From assembly GCA_964019335.1 (NCBI GenBank), contig OZ025675.1, positions 314,501 through 378,500 on the forward strand: a DNA stretch of 64,000 nt, given 5' to 3'. The notes beneath the pieces were generated by a model. It was not told where the DNA came from, did no database searches, and saw only the letters and a program-made list of their open reading frames with translations. Made by a program: the position numbers and the translations under genes. Shown here piece after piece: positions 57,303 through 64,000 of the stretch (position 1 is the stretch's first letter; every line of letters begins with the position of its first letter). The stretch is from Diplonema japonicum. Its lineage: Eukaryota > Euglenozoa > Diplonemea > Diplonemida > Diplonemidae.

Positions 57303-60300
57303 TCACACTAATCGGTCACCGTTCTGCGGTTGCTGTCTGGTGCCTGCAATGGCTGTTTGTCGCGATGAGATGGACGGCATCTGGGCGAGAAACATTGCTT
57401 GGAGTCGTGCTAGGTAGGGGGCGGTTTGGCTCGAGGAGAAGAGTGGTCTCCTGTCGTAGCCGTGTGTCGTCGGGCCCCCAAGATGTCGAAGGGTGTGTAC
57501 CCTTGTCTTTGCGTTGGCGGGGAAAGCATTCTTCCCACTCTTTGCTGTGCATTTCTGAATACGTCCTAAGATGTATCGCATCCTTCCAGCCTTCTCTGTG
57601 AGCCAGTCCTGGTCGTCGAGGGGTCCAGCCAAGGACTGCCGGGTGGCCTGCTCATAGTCTACTGCGAGCTCCATCGTCGTGACGGACGTCAACTTCCTGC
57701 CTGCGTACCATCTTAGGCTTTTCAGCCACCTGAGGACGCTCTTCATGTAGAACATTAGGACCTTTCCCGACGCTCCGTTCGATTTCAACAGCTCCACTGT
57801 GGGCACAGTGTGCTGCTTCCCCGTTGTGATCTCATCCCACGGGTTGGTGGTGAGGATTCTGGTGCTCCGTTCAGCCGCTCTGGCGTCTCGTCTTGTCACG
57901 ACATCCAACAGGTATCGTTGCACGACTGCCGCCTGTTGCTTCGCAGCCCCCGTTGCGCCCCTTGGAATGATCCCGTGGAGGGCGGTCACTGCAGGTAGGT
58001 CACTTCGTGTCATCCCGCCATATCTTTCGTTTGTCAGGGCAGCTCTCGCTGGTGCACATTCCCATAGGGCGTGCTCCGTGACTTCTGTCGTCGTCTGGCA
58101 TCGATGGTCGCAGACGTCGCACGCAAGAGACGAGCTTTCCACACCCTCACGTTCATCCAATTGCTTCCCCCACACTCGAGGGTGTACCGTGAACACTGCA
58201 CCGCTGATGATCCGCCGCAGTCTGTACGATATCAGCGGTCTCCGTGACTGGAGCTTCCTCCACCAGGCGTTCGTGGACGGACATGCACCCGCTTCCATTC
58301 CAGCAAAAGACGACCTGCCGTGGATCAATTCCTTTGCAACAGCCGGTCTGATCGCCTGTCTTACTTCATGGCGTCTCGCACTGGGCACCAGAGCGCGCAA
58401 ACCTTCAATGAAGGACCACCCCTTGTTCAGGAAGGGTAGCCACCTCTTCAGCAAGACCCCTAGCGGCCCCCTCTCCTCGTCGTCCTCTCGCTCCCGGTAC
58501 AGTGTAACAATCTCATTGACTCGCTGCCACAGTTGTGGGGAGGTGAGGCTTTCTCGCACCAGGCAGTTCACCGTGTTGTAAACAATCTTCGCTTGTGGAT
58601 ATGCTGTGTGTCCAGGTAACAGCACATTGAGCACAGCCATCGGGGATCTCATCCTGAAGCGCGGTCCCCATAGGGAAGTCACCGTCGCTGTACAGAGTTT
58701 CTTCAGCTGGTTGTCAGACGGCGCAGCGTAGGTCGTACCGTATAGACAGGATGGTAGCACAGTGCCCGTCAGCATTGACGCCTTGTTCCCGAAGCTTAAT
58801 GGCAATGCACCAAGCCGGGACAAACGGCCTTCGGCGGAATGTAGCTTGTCCAAACTATGTTTCCCGTTCATGTTCAGGATCACGCCAAGCGCCTTGATCC
58901 CCTTCGTCACTCTGAACGATGAGCCTGTGCACTTCAACCAAGGGCCGATCTCATCCTTCGTCGAGAATGCTTGTGACTTGTTTTCGTTAAGGCGCATGCC
59001 TGTCCGCTCGCAAAACTCGATTGTTTTGTTGGTCGCTCTCTTGAGTACCTCGACCAAACGCGCAAGTAGGTACGCGTCGTCCGCGTACGACAGCGATCGC
59101 GAGCCAGGTACCTCAGCAATCACGCACTTCACCATCACTGACACCAGAGCGTTCACCAGGATGACGGAGATTGGACACCCTTGGAGAATTCCATTTGTCA
59201 CGTGGAACTCGGAACCCACGCCAGTAGGGAAGCGGAAACGTCTTTTGAGGCCTGCGTACATCGCTTTGAGCGGGGTCAGTATCCTCTGGTGCAAACCCAG
59301 GTCTTGCATAAGCCCGAACGCTACTTTCTGTGGCACCCTGTCGAAGCACTTGACGAAGTCCAGTGCTATGCCGTTAAGAGGGGTGTTGGTCAGCATCGCC
59401 GTCTCCAGCTGCGTGCTGAGCTCCATCAGGATGCTGTCCGTCCCGTGACGTGGTCGAAAACCATGCTGCGAGTCGTCCGCCCATTTCTCTTGCCATGGCG
59501 ATATATCACGCAACCTGGCACAGGCCCACAGTCTGTAGACCGCACTCGTGACTGTGATGGGGCGGTGGTTGAGCGGAGTCCTCTCGCCTCCCTTCGGGAT
59601 CAGCGTAACCAACGCCGTCAGGAGTGCCTTCGGCCACTTCCCTGTCACCTCGATGGCGTTGAAGAGCATCGCCCACGCATCCAACAATACATTTGGCATA
59701 GCGCGAAGTTCTGCCATCCTCCACCCATCAACTCCCGGTGCTGTCCTCGTCGATTTCTTGGCCAGAACTGCTCTCAGATCAGCCCCTGTCAGTGGCTGGA
59801 GCACCATGTCATGCGTCGAGATGTATGGCCCGTATCTAGCCTTGAAAGCCTCGTACGATGGTTCTTCATGCCCTTCACCGTACATCTGGAGCACGCCGTC
59901 CCATTCCGCGTGCATCATCCTGTCCATCTCGTCGAGGTCTGCGGTCAGCACTCCGCCGCTCTCCACTGCCTGCGCCGCTGACGTAGAAGTGTTTTTCACA
60001 AAGGCGGTCATCCCCCTCCGCTCCTCCTGGAACTGGGTGTTGATCCTCGCCTCGTACTTCTTCTCCCGCTCCACTCTCGTGTCCTTTGCGATCTCGCGTA
60101 GTAGCGAGGAGAGGTTGTCGTCTAGCAGTTGAAGTCTGGTGACAATCGACTCCAGGTCATCCTTCAGCAAGTTCCTATCAAATACTGGAGGGTTCGGCAG
60201 TTTCTCCAGCAAACTCAGAGCATTCGCCCAAGTCTTCAACAGAACTACTGGCATGTTGCACACTTGTCCCTTGTCAATCATCACCTGGATTTCCGCGCTG

Positions 60301-61391
60301 ATGTGTGCAAGCTTCCTCTGCAAACAGGCAATCGACTTCTGTCTACCCACCGCTGCGCCCGTGGCTTCCTTTACAGACTTGGCCGACAGGCATTTCTCCT
60401 TGGGTTTGCGCTCCTCGCCCCTCCCTCGGAAAGTCTTCTGTTGCTCCATCGGTACGCCTGTGATGCAGTGTCTTTCCGAGACGTCAGCCAGCACACGGTA
60501 TGCGCCGTCGATGTCCTCAAGTTTTTGGATGAATCTCTCCGCCTGTAGCAGCTCAATCACGTGGTCATCACTAGCAGTCGACACCGGCAGTTCCTTCGGG
60601 ATGAAGTACTTGCGTGTCTTGCTCTTGAGAGTAGGGATACACAGTTTGATGGAGAGGCATCTGTGTTCGTTGGTATACACCGTGTCGTGGACCCACGCCT
60701 TCTGTAGTCCCGCCGCAGCGATCGGGTTCATCAAGACGTAGTCGATGCGTGACTTTGTGTCAGTGGCTCTCCTCACAAAGGTGTGGCTCGGCCTTACCCC
60801 GTCTTTCTCGGCCTGCATTGCTGCTGCATCCACCCAGTCACACCCAACCGCCTGCTGTAGTACACCTGATTGCGACACCTCGGTGTTTAGGTCCCCCGCG
60901 ACGATGATAGGAACATCTCCCAGGGCACATCTCATCTCGTTCAGCACCTTGTTCAAAAGTGTCTCACGCTGGTGTTTGCCGTAACTTCCCGAGTGGCAAT
61001 ATACCACAATGAGGTGGAGCCACATGTCTCGTCCGTCCAAGTTGATCATAGCATGGACCCACCTGTTGCCGTCGTCCATCGAAGCGACTGCTTTGACTAT
61101 CGCCGGCCTGCACCGCTGTACTAGTATGCCGACTCCACCTCTTTGTGCTTTGTCGGGAGCAGCAAGTCCATCGACCACGATACCGGGCTGTGGGTTTCCC
61201 CACAGCGCACGATACCTGCCGTTGTCCTCAACATGCCTCCCAATCATGTGTTGTCCGTGTGCGGTCAGCTTCACTTCCTGCAAGCACGAGATGTCGCTCT
61301 CCATGGCCAACACCTCGTCCACCTTATTGCTCAGGGACCCCACATTGAGAGTTGTGATTGTGAGCGAATTGGGGTCCCTAGCTCCACCCAT
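57303..61391 (-). CDS. LINE ORF2: APE-like endonuclease, reverse transcriptase, zinc motif
   Basis: 1362 residues, open throughout, ATG at 61391 (MGGARDPNSLTITTLNVGSL). Endonuclease marks: TLNVGSL (Asn), CLQEVKLT (Glu), VVYCHSG, VAGDLNTE, SHTFV, SRIDYVLM and NEHRCLS. RT marks: LIPKGGERTPLNHRPITV, HGFRPRHGTD, LDFVKCFDRV, NGILQGCPIS and YADDAYLLA (near residue 769). A CDVCDH...TEHALWEC zinc motif and a C-terminal region (WLKSLRWYAG, HGYDRRPLFSSSQT) follow, shared with the truncated fragments in the window. The ATG lies 13 codons after the ORF1 TGA and in the same frame. This could be read-through or reinitiation and differs from the other LINE, where ORF2 is in a different frame. No RNase H is visible. 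Confidence 0.95.
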   Translation of the reverse strand: MGGARDPNSLTITTLNVGSLSNKVDEVLAMESDISCLQEVKLTAHGQHMIGRHVEDNGRYRALWGNPQPGIVVDGLAAPDKAQRGGVGILVQRCRPAIVKAVASMDDGNRWVHAMINLDGRDMWLHLIVVYCHSGSYGKHQRETLLNKVLNEMRCALGDVPIIVAGDLNTEVSQSGVLQQAVGCDWVDAAAMQAEKDGVRPSHTFVRRATDTKSRIDYVLMNPIAAAGLQKAWVHDTVYTNEHRCLSIKLCIPTLKSKTRKYFIPKELPVSTASDDHVIELLQAERFIQKLEDIDGAYRVLADVSERHCITGVPMEQQKTFRGRGEERKPKEKCLSAKSVKEATGAAVGRQKSIACLQRKLAHISAEIQVMIDKGQVCNMPVVLLKTWANALSLLEKLPNPPVFDRNLLKDDLESIVTRLQLLDDNLSSLLREIAKDTRVEREKKYEARINTQFQEERRGMTAFVKNTSTSAAQAVESGGVLTADLDEMDRMMHAEWDGVLQMYGEGHEEPSYEAFKARYGPYISTHDMVLQPLTGADLRAVLAKKSTRTAPGVDGWRMAELRAMPNVLLDAWAMLFNAIEVTGKWPKALLTALVTLIPKGGERTPLNHRPITVTSAVYRLWACARLRDISPWQEKWADDSQHGFRPRHGTDSILMELSTQLETAMLTNTPLNGIALDFVKCFDRVPQKVAFGLMQDLGLHQRILTPLKAMYAGLKRRFRFPTGVGSEFHVTNGILQGCPISVILVNALVSVMVKCVIAEVPGSRSLSYADDAYLLARLVEVLKRATNKTIEFCERTGMRLNENKSQAFSTKDEIGPWLKCTGSSFRVTKGIKALGVILNMNGKHSLDKLHSAEGRLSRLGALPLSFGNKASMLTGTVLPSCLYGTTYAAPSDNQLKKLCTATVTSLWGPRFRMRSPMAVLNVLLPGHTAYPQAKIVYNTVNCLVRESLTSPQLWQRVNEIVTLYREREDDEERGPLGVLLKRWLPFLNKGWSFIEGLRALVPSARRHEVRQAIRPAVAKELIHGRSSFAGMEAGACPSTNAWWRKLQSRRPLISYRLRRIISGAVFTVHPRVWGKQLDEREGVESSSLACDVCDHRCQTTTEVTEHALWECAPARAALTNERYGGMTRSDLPAVTALHGIIPRGATGAAKQQAAVVQRYLLDVVTRRDARAAERSTRILTTNPWDEITTGKQHTVPTVELLKSNGASGKVLMFYMKSVLRWLKSLRWYAGRKLTSVTTMELAVDYEQATRQSLAGPLDDQDWLTEKAGRMRYILGRIQKCTAKSGKNAFPANAKTRVHTLRHLGGPTTHGYDRRPLFSSSQTAPYLARLQAMFLAQMPSISSRQTAIAGTRQQPQNGDRLV

Positions 61392-61430
61392 GAAGATGTC
61401 CCTCCGGATGTCTTCATGGCTGGCGTCCCT

Positions 61431-63790
61431 TCAGTTGAACTCGTCAGGGTCATGTTCGATTGGTAGGATGGGGGTCATAGTGTTAGCTATGGCCATGTGC
61501 ACGTCAGGTGTGGCCGCACATGTCGGTGTGCCGCCGGGCAGGTATATCGGTGTCATCGAACCCGTTGCACTCGTGGGGACAAGGGCACCCGAATGTGCCT
61601 TCTTGCTGGTCGTCGTGTCGTCGCATTTCCTCTTCTTGTCCGTGCGCTTCGCAGTCTGGATGTCCTGCTGGATAGACTGGACAGTCTTAACCAGCTCGGA
61701 CACCGCCACAGCCACCGCATCCAACCTCTCGAGACGTGTTGTTACCATCTCCATCTGCCTGCCGAGAGCTTGCATGTTCTGCTCCATCGACTTCACTAGC
61801 GAGATGGTCGCGGCAGCCTTCCTCTCCATGTCCACCACTCTCGCTTCCATCGCTTTCCTCTCCTGCTCGTGCTCCAGCTCTTTCTTCCGCGCCCACTCCT
61901 CGAAAGCGTCGACAGACGCCATCGTTTTCGTAGCAGGTGCTGGCGCGTTCGGTGGGGGTAGAGCCTCGGCTACCGGCGTTGAGTGCGTCGCAGGTGTTGA
62001 CGCAGCGTGGTGTGTTGACGCCTGCGTGTCCGACACTGGCGCAGGTGTAGGCGCGGATGATGGGTTCGCCTGCCCGGCTTGTCTGCCCCATATGGCGTTC
62101 GGCGGCAATGTGAATACGGCCTTATTACTGTCACTCGCGCCCTTCTTGTTCTTCTTCTTCTTCTGCAGGTCACCCTCCAGCGGCTGGATGGTCCAACGCG
62201 TGCCCTGGACATTCAGAACCAGACCTCTCGGTTTCGAGCACGAAGTCACGGCCCAGGATTGTTTTTCGCCAAACCTATGCAGCCTCTTCCTCACCGTGAC
62301 CGGCCATCCCGACCGTTTCAAGCAGTCTTCCAGCTCGAGGCCGTTCATCGAAGAGGGCACCCCTTGTACCTCATAGTGCTCGCCGTCGAGCAGTGTCGCT
62401 GCTGTCGCTGTCACCTTCAGATCGGCATGTCGGTCTTTGAGCACCCGCCTTGCTGTGTCAAGCTCGGCTTTCGGTACCCTTACCCCGTAGACGACGGACT
62501 TGCCCGACTTCTTGAAGGTCAGTCCCCATCCGCACACTTCACGCCTGAACAGCAGTGCCGCTTTCAGTGTCGTGCCCTCCAGCCACAAAACCGGCAGGAG
62601 ATCGCGTGCTTCCCACGGTTGGCGCACAAACACGCCGTCCTCGCCACTGCGCATGAGGATCGACTGGACATCGGTCTTCATCACCGTGATTGGGACCTCG
62701 AAAACGCCGTCCCGCTTCCTGCCTCTCTTGGTGAGGTACCGCCCTGCTCTCTCTCTCAGCCATGTCAATACTCTCGACCTGGCCTTCTCGGCGTCCAGCG
62801 ATGTTTGAGCAACCAGATAGAGTTCCGAGGTGCAGGTCTCCGGCTCCTCCAGCTCCTCCTCTTCCTCCATCTCCTCCTTGTTTGCGTCCGGCATCGCAGG
62901 GTGACCATTGCGGGATGTCACCTGCAGGCGTCTGCACGTCTTCCCGCGCCCTTCGTTCGTGCTCAGAAGGACCTCAGCCTCCTCGCCGCAGAAGTAGGGG
63001 AGACGTCCCCACGAAACGACCGTTGCAGCCGGCGCGCCCCTTAGCCACTCCGCTGCCAACCGTTCAGAGCCTTGCGGGACAAGGTACACCGCCCGCTCCG
63101 GCTGTGTCTCCGCCCCTTCCCACTCCCGCACGTGCACGGGCCACTCGTCCTCGGCAAGGCATTCCCGTCCTTCGCGCCCTCGCTGCGGATGGGGAGTGGG
63201 ATCCTCACCGGCGGCACATACGCTGTAGTGGTAGGCATCTTCGAGTCCTCCCCTTTCACCGCGCAGACGTAGTGGCCCTCCACATAGCCCAGCCATAGCG
63301 TGGCCGTGTCTGGTACCTCATTCCTACTCCCCGGCTCGAAGCAGCTCAGGGTGAGGACGTCATCCCTTACAGCAAAGACACAGATCCTGCGTCCCATCAC
63401 CACGGACATCGTGCTGACCGTCAGCCTGTCCGCCCACGTTCCCGAAAGAGCTACCAGCCTCTGGTACTCCTTCCACGCCGCAGCCTTCTCCCCTTCCTCC
63501 ACCATCATGAAGGAGGAGTAGTCCTTCCCCGCCAGATGAGAGGCCACCACCTCCCGCAGCGCCCCCGCCTCGTCCCTCGCGCCGTGCACCGCGTACGACA
63601 CCGCTTCGAAGAAGCACTCTCCCTGCCTTCTTCCGGTGTCTATCACCTTCCAACCCTCCAGCCTATTGGCCAGATCCTGCACCGCTTCCCTCGTCTTCGG
63701 CCTGGTGGATTCGCCGGACTTCCCCTTATGAGAGGAAGCCCGCCCAGGAACCGCCGTCGTGGAGGCTCCACCTCGGCCTTGCGGTGGCAT
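61431..63790 (-). pseudogene. LINE ORF1 with OTU domain, split by one frameshift
   Basis: The first part starts at the ATG at 63790. It contains an OTU-like domain with RRQGECFFEAV (Cys59), TWADRLTVSTM near 118-128 and LWLGYVEGHYVC (His173), then AYVPPVRIPLPIRSEGAKDG. Homology to the intact ORF1 at 18559-20958 then continues one frame away from about 63170 (DEWPVHVREWEGAE, AVYLVPQGSE, VVSWGRLPYF) to the TGA at 61433-61431. The second part has RRM-like blocks (YEVQGVPSSMNGLELEDCLK, GWPVTVRKRL) and the coiled coil (KKELEHEQERKAMEARVVDM). The shift lies near 63150-63185. It may be a true mutation or a sequencing error. The catalytic-loop Asp and Asn are both replaced. Confidence 0.8.
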
Positions 63791-63850
63791 TTTTGTCGTC
63801 GTGACTTTTGATTATCCGAACCCAGTGTTCCCTGGTACACATGGTCGGGA

Positions 63851-64000
63851 AAAAAAAAAAGAAGAAGAAAAAAAAAAAAAAAAAAAAAAGGGAAAAGAAA
63901 AAAAGGAAATCTCAATGCCTCATACAAATTAACCCTTACGCAGCCAACTAAAGAAAAGCTGACGTGTGTGACGAAGGGAAGTGTAATAATAGCTATTTAT
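63851..64000. other. A-rich flank, no gene seen
   Basis: A-run-rich sequence (63850-63910) beyond the LINE 5' end, then about 80 bp without features. Confidence 0.6.

Larger units (their letters stand above)
57262..63850 (-). mobile_element. full-length LINE, second copy type, ORF1 frameshifted
   Basis: About 6.6 kb. Layout is the same as the 14410-20985 LINE, but the sequence is divergent (a distinct family). The 5' end is near GGGAACACTGGGTTCGG, just inside a mixed A/G tract on the plus strand. The 3' tail after ORF2 is only about 40 bp and ends near TTTGATAAATTT beside an A-run. 3' fragments of this family are scattered at 38105, 43405 and possibly 49528. Confidence 0.9.

Noticed and set aside
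1-64000. TGA reassigned to a sense codon, because TGA interrupts ORF1-OTU and ORF1-ORF2
   Set aside because: Most array genes end naturally at TGA at the same aligned position, so TGA acts as a stop here.

Overview
The window reads as nuclear DNA of a unicellular eukaryote. It has long intronless protein genes, LINE-type retrotransposons, several families of TIR DNA transposons and MITEs, SINE-like dispersed repeats, a 78-unit minisatellite and many A/T homopolymers. I see no rRNA, tRNA, CRISPR array or bacterial operon. All host-like genes and both full-length LINEs lie on the minus strand. The intronless one-strand layout, with possible T-tract-AG acceptor sites upstream of some genes, would fit Euglenozoa (diplonemid or kinetoplastid relatives). 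That placement is a low-confidence inference, because I found no spliced-leader gene.

The host content is a tandem array of paralogous membrane proteins with a C-terminal domain related to class III adenylyl/guanylyl cyclases. The first (2714-4951) has a Cache-like sensor between two membrane helices. Seven others (7297-9072, 10861-12651, 21909-23705, 29869-31647, 33306-35030, 39028-40869, 47660-49432) have six predicted membrane helices, a CxCxxxPC loop predicted to be outside the cell, a variable Ser/Asp-rich linker and an almost invariant cyclase-like half. A broken copy lies at 9993-10822. In every copy the residues needed for cyclase catalysis look substituted, so the array probably encodes pseudo-cyclase receptors or regulatory subunits. 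N-terminal halves differ while C-terminal halves and 3' flanks are nearly identical in several copies, which points to gene conversion.

The rest is mobile DNA. Two full-length LINEs (about 14410-20985 and 57262-63850) and a third cut by the left edge (1-2206) encode an ORF1 with a predicted OTU-type cysteine protease domain, and the two full-length ones an ORF2 with APE-like endonuclease and reverse transcriptase. The 14410-20985 LINE looks intact, and its pre-insertion site survives as a paralogous segment at 9735-9930. LINE 3' fragments lie near 38105, 42113, 43405, 49528 and 50095.

DNA transposons include a 2 kb DDE-like element (25283-27318; deleted inverted copy 51372-52968), a companion TIR element that abuts it at both loci (23797-25283; 52966-55657, the latter carrying the minisatellite) and a 513-bp derivative (46364-46876). 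There is also a piggyBac relic with TTAA duplications (43667-44747), a 636-bp element with CAGG termini (21141-21776) and two MITEs sharing an AGGGCTATGCTGG terminus (5559-5751, 47419-47572). Several short dispersed repeat families fill the spaces between genes.
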